Shown here: one piece after another, positions 53,734 through 64,000 of the stretch
How positions within the stretch are numbered: the first letter of the stretch is position 1
How the letters are laid out: the number at the start of each line of letters is the position of its first letter
Source: Nymphaea colorata
Taxonomy: Eukaryota > Streptophyta > Magnoliopsida > Nymphaeales > Nymphaeaceae
Length of the DNA stretch: 64,000 nt
Direction of reading: 5' to 3'
NCBI RefSeq assembly: GCF_008831285.2
Contig: NC_045149.1
Span: 10,506,417 to 10,570,416, forward strand
Program-made: the position numbers and the translations under genes
The notes under the pieces: model-generated
What the model saw: only the letters and a program-made list of their open reading frames with translations
Databases searched by the model: none
What the model was told of the DNA's origin: nothing

Positions 53734-53960
53734 GAGGCAGCGGCGCTAGACGACGGCGGCGCTGGACGGCGGCGGTGCTGATGATAGCGACAGCGCTGGA
53801 GGGCAGCAGCGCAGCAGAGAACAACAGCGCTGGACAGTGGCGGCACAGCTGGCAGCGCTGGACGGCGGCGTAGCAGAGGTAGAAAAAAACGGCGGAAACA
53901 GCAGCGGCGAAAAAAACCGGCGGAAACACGACTATCACACCAACGATCTCTCACGCGTTG

Positions 53961-53972
53961 GCTCTGATACCA
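53961..53972 (-). promoter_or_regulatory. Copia 3 primer-binding site
   Basis: TGGTATCAGAGC on the minus strand, directly adjacent to the 5' LTR, matching initiator tRNA-Met. Confidence 0.92.
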
Positions 53973-54250
53973 TGTAGAAACACACACCAAGATGGAGAGA
54001 AAGATAAGGAACACACAATATACGTGGAAAACCTCAAAGAGAGGTGAAAAACCACGGAGAAGCTCTAACCTAGGGGCACAACCGCAACCCTAGGAGAGAG
54101 AAAATGTTATTTCACTTAATCAACAATTACACCATAAGTGGGATTAAATAAGAGGGAGACCCGCCTAGGGTACCGAGCCACTCTCGGTACCTGTGCCCAT
54201 GGGACCGGGTCTGGATCCAGACCCGGTTCCCTATACATGATATGTTAACA
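53973..54250 (-). repeat. Copia 3 LTR (5' LTR on the minus strand)
   Basis: 278 bp, TG...CA. Its interior side is a GCGGC-rich leader (53740-53900) before gag. Confidence 0.92.
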
Positions 54251-54255
54251 GTTTC

Positions 54256-56368
54256 TAATGTTCATGGAAAAAGCATGTCCTTTGGAAAGCCTATAAACAG
54301 TTTAAAGAATTTAATCCTTCATAAATAAATACTTTTAATACTAAGCCATTGAATTTATCTGTGGCCTACTCAGAGAGTCGGGGATGGGGTATGAATGAAC
54401 AATATTGTCTAAAATACTGCCTTTAGCACCAGGAATAAGGCTCACACTGAAACATAAATTTCACACCTATCATGGAGGTTATGGCAAGAAAGATGGTTAA
54501 GAAAGTCAATATCTTTTGAAAAGCTGGGTGTCAAAGGGGGACTTAGGTTTTCTCAGAAAGTAGGGCACAAAGAGATTGGGCAATGCAGGGTCTTGAGGGG
54601 GACTTAGTTTTTTTTTCGGAAGTAGGGAACAAAGAAACATTGGGCTTGCATATAATCTGCTTGTACATCTGGTGCTCAAATTGCTCATGTTTACATGCTT
54701 ATGGTGTGTTTCATGTAAGGAAGTTTTTAGTTGTAGGTGTAGGATCAGAAGTGCAATGAAGCTTAATCCTCTAGCTCTAATCTAACTTCAAAAACGAAAT
54801 GAATAATGAGTGAAGGAAATAGTGCATGGTTATGAATTAATGTTGCAACAGAAACGGGAAAAAACAAATATTAAGTAATTCTTGCTGTCATGGCTGAAAG
54901 AAGAAGAAACAGAAAAAAACAAGAAGAAAGAAATAAAGGAAGAGAAAGAAAAGGAGAAGCTGGAAGTGGATGAGAAAGGGTAAGAGAGAGAGCACTTGAA
55001 ATAAGTTGAAGAGGTCGTTGGGCTTGGTGGATGGCCGGGCAAGAGTGCTAAGGCTGAAACCTATGCTAGGGCTGTTAGGGGCATGTCAAAGTGGAGGGAA
55101 CGAAGTATGTGTGGAGAAGGTGAAAATACTATGGTAGTAGGTCTAATCTTCTTTGAAACATTGTGAGATTAAATTTAGAATGGTTTATAATTGTGAATAC
55201 AGCAATGTGTGAAGGGGCGCCCAAAAAATCATGCTGAACCTAATTTTTGCACATAAATCTATACAGTTAAAAGCGCAAGGCATACTTAGGTGGCAGATCC
55301 CATGAAGAGGCTTAGGCGGGGACTAGGTGGCACCTAGTTAAGGCCTAGGCAGTTCCACTTAATAGAGGAAGTGGGGAAACATGGGGAGGGGAAAAGAGAA
55401 AAAGAGTAAGGAGGTTCTGAAGAGAGGATAGAAAAACTTTTAGGGTTCAAAACAAGAAAGAAAAACTTTTGTTTGGACTGACTCAGGCTAGCATTTAGCC
55501 TTTTAGGTATTGTCTGGTGCCTTGGCAGGTGTGAGACTGGGCTCCGTAGTACCTAGCCTGGCTTTCAGTCACCCAACCCATATTGGGTGCTTTATGGCTA
55601 CCCAGTCTTCCCTCTGTTCATCTAAGAAAAGGTTTGTCTTAGCTCTTAATATACTAGGTTAGGTCATGGGCCTTCTGAGGAGCTATAAGGTGAAAAACAT
55701 AATTTTGTGTCAGAAAAACCCGACACATTTTGTCTCCCTCCTCCTGCTACCCTCTTTTTCTCTCTGAAGAGTCTAGCCTCAAGTACAATTGCACTCACCA
55801 GCCAGGGACTTGAGGTGTGTTAACACAAATATTACATAGTGGGAGTTAAAATATCTTCAAATGCTAAAATTATTTGAAACTGGTACTTTTGATGGTCTAA
55901 TTAATGATTCAGTTTGGGATCCAATCTGTTCAATTTGAAAAAAAGGTCCAAAGCACACTAATTATACAGGGTTCTGGCCAGCCTATCTATGGGTTATGGG
56001 GTCTTGGCAGATGCTACAGGCTCATGAATGGGCCAGCCTGCCCATAGCCAGGTAGTGTACATGGGAGCCTAGACACACTTTAGCTATGTGGGAAAGGAGC
56101 AAAAGAAAGAAAATTGGTCGTATCTGACCCCTATTGTGGAAAGCACAAAATAGTACATAATTCCCACCAATCATGAATTAGTAGTTGGTTAACTTTTTTG
56201 AGGTCATATCTATGTAAATCAAAGGCTCAAGAGTATAGCAATGGAGATGTGGCGGTGTATATATGTTGGTATAAAAGAGAGGCAGTAAAACTGTTAAACT
56301 AGGGCTGATTTTAGCTGAATCTATGTTGCCAGATGAAATATCATATCTTATGTTTCTCTTTCTACAAG
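54256..56368 (+). other. RAD54 copy B intron
   Basis: Aligns with A 11540-13638, including the CCTAGG-rich dispersed repeat. No exon recognised. Confidence 0.6.
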
Positions 56369-56769
56369 TCGGAAATTCATGAAAATATGAACTGTGCAAG
56401 CTGCAATACCAACTATGTGCAAGTCGAAGATGGCATGAAAAGTCTGAAAGAGTATATATTTGAAAGAAGGGTGGCAGAAGATGAATGTCACACTGATCAG
56501 CAGGATGTTGACATTGGTGGATTTGCAAAGATTGCTGGATGCCTTGAAAAGTTGAAAAATTCAGAGAAGCAAGTGGGTCATATTTGATAGTTTTTTTTTT
56601 AATTAAATTTTCTTGCTCCTAGGATAGTTGTTCTAATTTTGTTTCTTGTTGTAATCCTTTCTTTCCAGCTGGGAAGACCTCTTGAGGAGGACTTAGCAAG
56701 CTGGGGGCATCATTCCTCTTCAACTACTGTTCCTGGCATATGATTCTTCAAGCTTCAGCTGGTGAAGAG
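56369..56769 (+). pseudogene. RAD54: RAD54 copy B: EIHENMNC exon and frameshifted LGRPLEEDL exon
   Basis: Exon 56369-56572 is open and encodes SEIHENMNCASC to NSEKQ. Exon 56669-56769 is 101 bp against 99 in A: GGCATATG replaces GACGTG near 56735, so the frame meets a TGA at once. Confidence 0.85.
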
Positions 56770-57502
56770 GTAACTTTTGGGTTTCATTCTTTTTCTAGTT
56801 TTGCCTTTTTTTTCTTTTTTTCCTTGCTTTGCTTGCCAGCTTTTATAGGAATCATTCTTACCTAAATTAAAGACATTCAATTCTTGTCAACCTAGTGCTG
56901 CAGGCAGTGTTTTCATTTAATGCAGACAAAAAGTGGACTCCATAAGCTATTCTTTATCTCGCTGTCCACTTGTTGCGTTCTTTCTGACATTCTACCATAG
57001 TTGTACTTGTCATTATTGACAATTTCCTGAAAAGCTTGACTATCATAACATTCTTGTTTGATTTAAATCAATTCTTGCTGTCATGCATACTTCAATTGAA
57101 GAACAAGATCAGTTGTTTCATGCTGACATTAAATTAAGAACATCTATGCATTGAACACAGGATTGTTGTTGTCTAAGGGCAAAATTAGTTCACATGGTTG
57201 TTGGAAAGAATTTGAAGATGCTTTTGGTAGATGGTCAAGCCCGTTATGTTATTTGATGCTTTCTACATTACTTCAACCACTCGATACCTAAGGGCAAACA
57301 CTTGCTGTTATCTGTTTGTCTTTTGAACTGTGAACTGAGCTGCTAAAACAGGGACCAAGGGAAAGACAACATACGTTCTTTCTTTTCATTGGACTAGATA
57401 TCTATCTTTTTCAAATGCCTACACAATTCAGGTATGGGAAAAAGTTGAAGGAGTTGAAGAAGCAAGAGAAGTTGAAGAGGGATAGGTGCATAAAATTTTC
57501 AA

Positions 57503-57544
<42 letters not shown>

Positions 57545-59427
57545 CTCTGGGATGGGATTCTAAATAGAGCTCGCTGCTCCTCCTTGTCCCTTTTTAAAGG
57601 TGGGACGAATGTCCCACCTTCTTTCCCATTTTTCTTTGTAACCTAATTCCTTGACTGTTTTTGGAATCTAGATTCTTAGTTTGTTTAGGAAACTTAGTTC
57701 CCTAATTGTTTTTAGGAACATACATTCCTAATTTCAATTGTGGCACCTCCTCTTTCCTTTTTCTGTAGTAAGTCCTTTTTGGCAAAAACAATTTACTAGA
57801 ACATGTTTTCATCAAATAAACTATTCTTCAAGTCTTATTATCTGACCAATTTCAATTTAAATCAACTAGCATGGATGAATTCGTAAACTGCTATAGAGAA
57901 TTACGAGAGGTTTAACACATGCCAAGGAGGACAATATTTGTAGATACTCCTTCTAATACAAGTGGCACAAGATGATGTACCTTGCCATTGATGCAACAAA
58001 AGGAAGGAAATTCCTGTCAAGTTGATGTATCTTGTATTTTCGAGTCATAAGTCTTAATGTTTTCTACAATACTGATTTGTGAACTATTTGGAAAATGAAA
58101 CATGAAGCACTATTCTTCTACTCTTGGTAACTCATAATTTCGTGAAAAATATGGTTGGTACTATCTAGTTCAGTGGCATGTTTAGGTTTCAGCTATGGTT
58201 TCTCTGCCTTGTCGGCTACCAGGAAGTCACATGCTGCTGTTCTGGCAGCTTCCATTTCTCACTGTTGAAAGCTTATTGCCATTGTGCTTCATCTAGCAGT
58301 TCATTGACCAAGAACTAAAACGTGAAACCCATTGCAAGTCACTCATTGTGATGGGACAATGATGCATTCCAGGTTCACTTATGGTATATCACAATATGGC
58401 ACCATAACTTGCTCCAGTTCATTGTCTATGTTATGCCATTATATGATGGTTCCTATTCTGTCAATCATGCAGCTCGACATTCATGTATTGAGTCACTATA
58501 ATTTAGATTATTGCGTTGCAAGATTGTGTAATGTTTTGGAAAAAAGTTTGTTTGCTTGTGAGGGGTTTTTCATGAAAAACATATTTATTTAAGGACCCTG
58601 TTAATGATATCACCATATTCCAGGTGATGCTCCTTGCAGCTTCTGATATATCCGGGGTTCTCATTTAGGGAGACAATGTTGATAATTAAGTTGCTTTCTG
58701 ACATTCCCATCATTATTATCGTTATTCAGCATTGATATTTTGTGAGGGAATTGTAGCAATCTCTCCATCCTTTACCATGGTATCTATTAAATGAAGAACA
58801 ACGAACCCTCTTGTCCATCAAGTAGTGTAATAATTGAGCTGCTTTTATTTAGTCTGATGTGCTATGGCATGCTGCCGCTAGTTAATTTTTGTTGTTCTTT
58901 CTAGCTAGTTGTATTTGCTCACAAATCACCATTTTTTTTCTATCTCCATGGGCATAAGTTTGTCGTGTTGGTTTCTGTATATGAATTATTCTTACCCAGA
59001 TTCTCTATTATCTCACTAAGACAGCTGATTTATGCCATTCGCCCTTAAACTTGCTTCTAGGTATTCTTTTGATAATCCAGTTTCAGCTACTACCTGTATC
59101 TGTCGTTCCTTTTGCTTGGTCTCATGTTCAATTCTTTTTTTGATTCAATAGTCAATGTCAAGGCACTAGCTGTACAAGAAAATCTTTCGGCAGATATTGC
59201 TATAAGTGATTTATGTTGACAATGTTTAATATCTGTTCTCCCCTAACAATAGTGTTCCTTTCCTGAGCATATTTAACGTGTAAAGGCTATATTCATGCAT
59301 CTTTTCTAGTTATTCACATGATTACTTGTTTTGAAGTTTATTACGCTCTCTTTTCACCACATTATGGAGACTGGTTGACCACCAGCATGTTGCATCACGT
59401 TTGCAATAGTTTATCTTGTACCTGCAG
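56770..59427 (+). other. RAD54 copy B intron with (TC)n expansion
   Basis: Aligns with A 14039-16241 plus 24588-25014, without the solo LTR. A (TC)n run at 57507-57541 has about 17 units against about 6 in A (14778-14789). Confidence 0.7.
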
Positions 59428-59780
59428 GTCACATTTGTCTTTACCAATCAAGTTGATGGAAAGCTGGTTCTAGTTGAGCCAATGGAAAGAAAGTCACCCG
59501 TTCCAGAGACCATCCTGATGAAACCCCTTAACCTTAGTTCTGCACTTTGATCACGTAAAGTTAAGTTAGTGCCTCATCCCATTTGATTGAAGATTCGAGC
59601 ATCTGTAGAACAAGTGGTGCCTTTCCTCCTTTGCAGAAGCTGCCAAAATTTCCTATGACAGCAAAGCACACTAATAATAGTGTAAATTCTGTAAGCAAAA
59701 AAAGCATCTCGCATAAAATCCGGCTACCTGTCAAAAGGATATCTGCTGAAATTGATGATGATGGTGATGATTTTGTTTAG
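59428..59780 (+). pseudogene. RAD54: RAD54 copy B terminal exon, broken
   Basis: Begins VTFVFTNQVDGKLVLVEPME after cctgcag. A TGA near 59549 stands where A has a serine TCA, and 5 extra bases (GTTAA) shift the frame near 59563. The later part returns to the A frame relationship and ends at TAG 59778-59780. Confidence 0.85.
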
Positions 59781-62565
59781 ACCTCGTGCATGTCCTTTTT
59801 GTATAGATAGGCAATTCCACCAAGCGAGATATGACCTTCAAATCTCGCTGTTTATTCTTTGAGTTGGGGCGAGTTGCTAAATAATGATGATGTGACCTAC
59901 ACTCACCATTTTAGCAGTGTTGTCGGTATTGTTATCGGAACTGTATTGGTCCACATGGATCGTCCTGTATCGGCCTATTTCATTATTTAATTTAAAAAAT
60001 AACTTACATGCATACAAATTCTACGATGCTAAATCTTTTTGCGATTCGAATAGAACACTTTCTCAGTTGCATAGGAAAATTTTGCATCTGGTTAAAAAGG
60101 AAAATTATGATATCTGATGAAGTTTTTCTTCCTGATTCTAAAAAAAGCACTTGATGTTTTTGATATACCTTTGACAATTTCACATTTGCGTCTACCACAA
60201 CATATAACTAATAAACTATCTTGTACAGGATTTTGACAGATAGGCTTTCTGCCTAACTATGGGGTTTTTCAGTGATTGATTTTTTGTTGGATGCCATCCA
60301 TTATTTTCAGGTATGTACAATTAAAGTAGGATTCATATGCACTTCTGAGTGAATTCCATGTGTGAAAGTCATATCTAATTTTGATTTGGTGTGGATAAAA
60401 AACTGACATGAACATAACCTTTACAAATAAAGCACATGTTATTTGCTATTCTCGTTAATTCTGATACGTTGTTGGGCACATTTTATCAGATCCTTACATT
60501 CATAAAATTTCTGGATTAAGGGCAGCTACAGCTAATCAGGTTTTTGGGATCTGCATGTTAACTCGAAGCTAACACCACTGTTTCAAATTTGGATTTCAGA
60601 TATAGCATGATCAAGTCATCTTGCAATTGAATAAAGTACCAGGGCCCCAGCCCCATTTTGTCCATTTTCACACTATGTAACATACTGTTTCATGAATATA
60701 TCTGAAACTTTGAAGCAAAATCACTCGACAGTAATATATGGATGCCAAGAGAGCGTTTAAGTGTCTTAAGTTGCTATAAGCCTTAATGGCAGCAGTTTGT
60801 TCTTCCCTAAACTGTACTTCCATCTTTTGTTTAATAGCAGCATTAACATTGGCTGATCCAGGATCAGCCAACCCTGGTTATTTTGGGTTTGTAATCTCCA
60901 TGAAAATCAAATCTAAGCAGGACTGCAAAATACATGAAAATCAAATCTAGGCAGGACTGCAAAATACAGTTGCCTACTTGTGTCTTGTCTCCAATTTTTC
61001 AGTCAAACACTATTATGATCATGGGCCCTGCTTTTTTTTTTCTCACTAAAACTAAAGGGATATGCATCATGGTTATTTATGGAGCAAGTTAATGCACATG
61101 GTTTGACATGTAGAAAGAGGACAATTTAAGATGGTAGATGTTAGAGGATGGCTAAAAACTTAGAAAAATATCTCTAGAAAAAGTCAGTAAATTGACATTA
61201 GCCATAGTTTATGGTGCAACGATAGTTGATGGTAGTTTTAGCGACCATTCATGATCATCTCAGTGACAAATTTTTGAATTTTAACCATAGGACAACTATC
61301 TAACACACAACAACATTGACTTTTGGTTTCACTGGATAGTCCAAATGCAACATGAATTCTGGGAAACATTTGAATTGTTGGGTTACTGGCAGGTCAGTTA
61401 AGAAAGATTATTGATTCCAACTCATGTTGTTCACAATTTAATCGAAGCGACATAATGGTCCTCAGTAAATTTATGTTCGACCTGGAAAAGCTTCCTCATT
61501 TAATGACATAATATTGCAAGAAGTTGAAGTCTTTGGGACGACTTTTGGCAGAAACTAGCACAAAGGAGCTAGAAGGTTCGAGTTAAATATGGAATTGCAA
61601 CGGATATACGAGATGAGGGCATTTTTGATTTTTTTTTATAGTAGAGGACATTTTAGTATTTTTCTTCTTTTTTTAAATCCTGGTTTACTTATAAAAGTTC
61701 TTTTATATATTTTTAATAGGGACATTTTGGTCACTGCATACCATTGTGCACGAAAAAATCGTGCACAGAGATGGTGCGTATAACCGGTTAAATACTTGGT
61801 CGCAATGCCCTCATACTATGTAATTGGATTTTGGCTTCAATATGGATGTTGTTTTTATGAACTGAATCCAGATTGGACTAGCATAAATGCATGTAATATT
61901 GGTTTCTTATCGGAACTGGCCGATTGGATATCAAATTTGAATTCAGATTCGGTTATAAAACTGCATACAAAATTGAAAGTTGATTAGTAACATTTGTTTT
62001 TCATGTCCGACTAGTTGAATTCTAGATCTAAACAATAGTCGAACACGTTAAATCCACTTACATGCATCCCTAGACTGCGGCTGCACATGTTGAGCTTTTC
62101 TCTATTGTTTCATGCCTATTTTGAAATTGTTTCAAACTATGTTGGTTGAGCAGGAAGTATTTCATCATACATCTCAACAAAAGAACCAAGCTCCCATCCT
62201 TACTCTTATCCCTTCAGAGTGCCAAGTCTGCTTTTGATGTCTTGGGATGACATTCTTGTCATCTTCAACTTGCATATCTGTATCCTCCTTTTATAGTACA
62301 AGAAGTTGACGTCTAGAGAGCTCGAAACAAAAGCTGGCAGCCTATCAACCCCGCTATGTCAGTTGCGGCAATCCCCTTTGGGATGTTATAGACTGTTTTT
62401 ATTTGGCTGACTGCTTCAAGAAACAACTCCTTAGACAAGAGAAGTGAACTGGAACACAACTCCTTACCCAGAAGTATGGGCCTCTCCTAGGTGAGGCGTC
62501 TTCCTTTTTACCTAGTGCCTGGGGCATACGTCTCAAGCATGATGATTTTTTTAAAAAAATAATTT
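59781..62565. other. 3' flank of RAD54 copy B
   Basis: Aligns with A 25363-28120. It contains a 34-bp tandem duplication (60901-60934, 60935-60968) that is single in A. No gene recognised. Confidence 0.55.
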
Positions 62566-63616
62566 AACAATTAAAATAGAAAGGTTTGAAATTAAATGAA
62601 TGTAAAAACAAGATATAGGTCTTCAAGAGTGCAATGTTTAGTGTGAAAATCAATGCACATCTAATATAAACAAGATATAGGTCTTCAAGAAGTCAATTGA
62701 GATCATGGTCCAAAAGAGTGCAATGTTTAGTGTGAGATCTATATTCAACATCTAGACGGATATGCAAAACAAAATTTTTGTCATCAGCATGGACCCTAAA
62801 AGGCAAAGAATATCCGTAAATGAAGCATATAACATATCTTTGAACCAACATAAACAAGATATGGATTTTTAACCAATATCCAAATAAATTTAGATCTAAA
62901 TACGTCATTGGTTCAAACTAAATACAAATATAGATCTTAATCGACAATCAGATCCAAAGCAAAAATCCAAATGATTATCTCGATTCAAATCATACTGATG
63001 TGGATCCACACACAATGACATCAACACTAGAAAATATGTATTTACACAAAGAAAGATGATGCATGTTCAAAAGTACAATGTGAACATGGTTCAACATAAT
63101 ATCTATATCCAAATAAGATTTTAGTTAGTGTAGAAACACAAGGTTTATACCGCCATTGGGTCATGCATGCACAAAATAATAAATTTGCATAAGCATACAT
63201 ACATGTTGCTAACCATTTAGTCTTTCGGTCTTGCCCAGTTCTGAGGCTCCCATCCTTGAAGTCATTCTAAATTAATTTCATGGCAAGTAAAGAATAATAA
63301 ATGGAGAACAACATAAATTATATCATATGAGGAGATCTCCAATAATATTCTAAAACGTTGTTCGATGTCCTTCGATTATTAGTGCAGCTCCAAGAGGTTT
63401 CCTTGGTTAATGGATTCCTCCGTTTATTTTAATTTCAAATAAAGGCATCCAAAATTAAGAGAAAGGAAAATATGATATTCCATTTGCGACTTATATGAGG
63501 TACACTGCATATCAAGATCTAAGAAAAAAAAATTGAAAATTTGTTATTCTCTTGAACTTAAGAAACTTCAATATTTATTCTTCCAAGTACGTGGGGACCG
63601 AGTCAATATCAAAAAT
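62566..63616. other. Junction-rich end of copy B
   Basis: B passes from the sequence before the A solo LTR to the sequence after the A viral insert within about 80 bases, with a short local repeat of the motif ACAAGATATAGGTCTTCAAG (62605-62690). It then skips the A-only 41217-43565 block. Confidence 0.6.
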
Positions 63617-63740
63617 ACCACAAAGTCTTTTCTTAATTTTGCCATCTTAATTGATCAACCAGACCCTATACATGTATATGCATCCATGTTGGGGTTTATC
63701 TTCTTCTTATCAAGAACATAAAGAAAAAAACTATCTAAAG

Positions 63741-63837
63741 TAGGAAGAGGATTTCATCGTACCACTCATGATGCGTACCGAAGCCTCAAGGATCCAAAGC
63801 TGAGTGCACCTTCACTTCTCAATAACAAGCAAAGGTA
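63741..63837 (+). other. Possible coding exon, family unknown
   Basis: After aactatctaaag the frame reads GRGFHRTTHDAYRSLKDPKL then SAPSLLNNKQR up to a plausible donor (AAAG|GTATTT). Codon-like composition stands out from the AT-rich neighbourhood. No family recognised, and the rest of the gene would lie beyond the window. Confidence 0.3.
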
Positions 63838-64000
63838 TTTGTAATTATGCATTAATTAACGATGAGACATAGGTCAATAAAACCCCAGCATCTTCCATTT
63901 TATAGGTAACATGAGCACACTACAGTGATTGGATAGACATGGTAAGAGTCAAAGCATATTTTAAAATGTACATATGATAATATGTTACTACTAATGCACA

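Larger units (their letters stand above)
49101..54250 (-). mobile_element. Ty1/Copia LTR retrotransposon 3, nearly intact
   Basis: Identical-length LTRs (278 bp, 49101-49378 and 53973-54250) differ at about 5 positions. The perfect target duplication is GTTTC (49096-49100 and 54251-54255), and copy A keeps one CTAGTTTCTAATG near 11527. The primer site is 53961-53972 and the polypurine tract 49379-49389. It is the same family as Copia 2. Coding is interrupted only by one nonsense codon in integrase (51871-51873) and one frameshift in RNase H from a 14-bp duplication (49583-49610). It is the youngest element here by LTR comparison. Confidence 0.96.
46616..59780 (+). pseudogene. RAD54: RAD54-like gene, copy B, interrupted and decayed
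   Basis: Exons by similarity: 46616-46702 (VKRAIVED to CNHPN), 47911-47999 (LIYDTIRSG to FPPELFSGR), 48104 to about 48117 (only SGSW remains), 48238-48357, 48443-48556, 48652-48735, 48856-48933, 49022-49082, 56369-56572, 56669-56769 and 59428-59780. It extends further 5' than copy A but still lacks the ATPase lobe in the window. Lesions: the SGSW exon is cut off and joined to intron sequence; a Copia lies in the intron after 49082; exon 56669-56769 has 2 extra bases giving an early TGA; the terminal exon has a TGA near 59549 and 5 extra bases. FYPDWNP replaces the usual FDPDWNP. Clearly non-functional. Confidence 0.9.
48127..63616. repeat. Segmental duplication, copy B
   Basis: Same orientation as copy A (5171-43829). 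After removing the insertions it aligns through RAD54 exons and about 4 kb of 3' flank. It ends where A and B diverge at 63616 against 43829. Confidence 0.9.

Noticed and set aside
1-64000. CRISPR array, bacterial operon or tRNA/rRNA gene
   Set aside because: No regularly spaced repeats with unique spacers and no tRNA or rRNA signature were seen; the tRNA-like 12-mers are retroelement primer sites.

Overview
This is plant nuclear DNA from an angiosperm. It has spliced genes with long AT-rich introns, Ty1/Copia retrotransposons primed by initiator tRNA-Met, solo LTRs, TA microsatellites and an endogenous plant pararetrovirus (Caulimoviridae). I cannot place the species more finely from the sequence. 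No complete, undamaged host gene is visible; nearly all host coding sequence belongs to decayed gene copies.

Layout. 1-5170: repeats, a perfect 43-bp hairpin, and a broken kiwellin gene (2177-2808) that keeps its TATA box and signal peptide. 5171-43829: segment A, carrying the 3' half of a RAD54 gene (last exon ends at 25362), interrupted by a Copia element (5904-11287) and by a roughly 3.2-kb solo LTR (16242-24587) with a second Copia nested in it (16992-22127). Past RAD54, segment A holds a small solo LTR, one stranded OSCA-channel exon, and the pararetrovirus (30418-40196). 43830-48126: unique sequence with an unidentified exon-like block, a GC-ended MITE-like repeat and upstream RAD54 exons. 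48127-63616: segment B, a second copy of the same RAD54 3' half and flank. B has its own Copia (49101-54250) at a site that is empty in A, and it lacks the A insertions.

The two segments act as each other's pre-insertion controls. Each Copia or LTR insertion in one copy has an uninterrupted target in the other, so the insertions postdate the duplication. RAD54 looks non-functional in both copies. A lacks upstream exons in this window and has lost the acceptor AG at one exon. B has a truncated exon, a 2-bp frameshift, a nonsense codon and a 5-bp insertion.

The most unusual content is the pararetrovirus. It is a single linear copy of a circle of about 9.7 kb with a 73-bp terminal redundancy, sitting in TA repeats. 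It has badnavirus/tungrovirus hallmarks: a CX2CX11CX2CX4CX2C finger after the coat protein, a DTG protease and a YIDD reverse transcriptase. Three things depart from that pattern: an apparently intact trimeric-type dUTPase reading frame just after the tRNA-Met primer site, a movement protein in its own frame between the promoter and the primer site, and an extra ORF after RNase H carrying an internal 400-bp tandem duplication. It is broken by frameshifts and stops.
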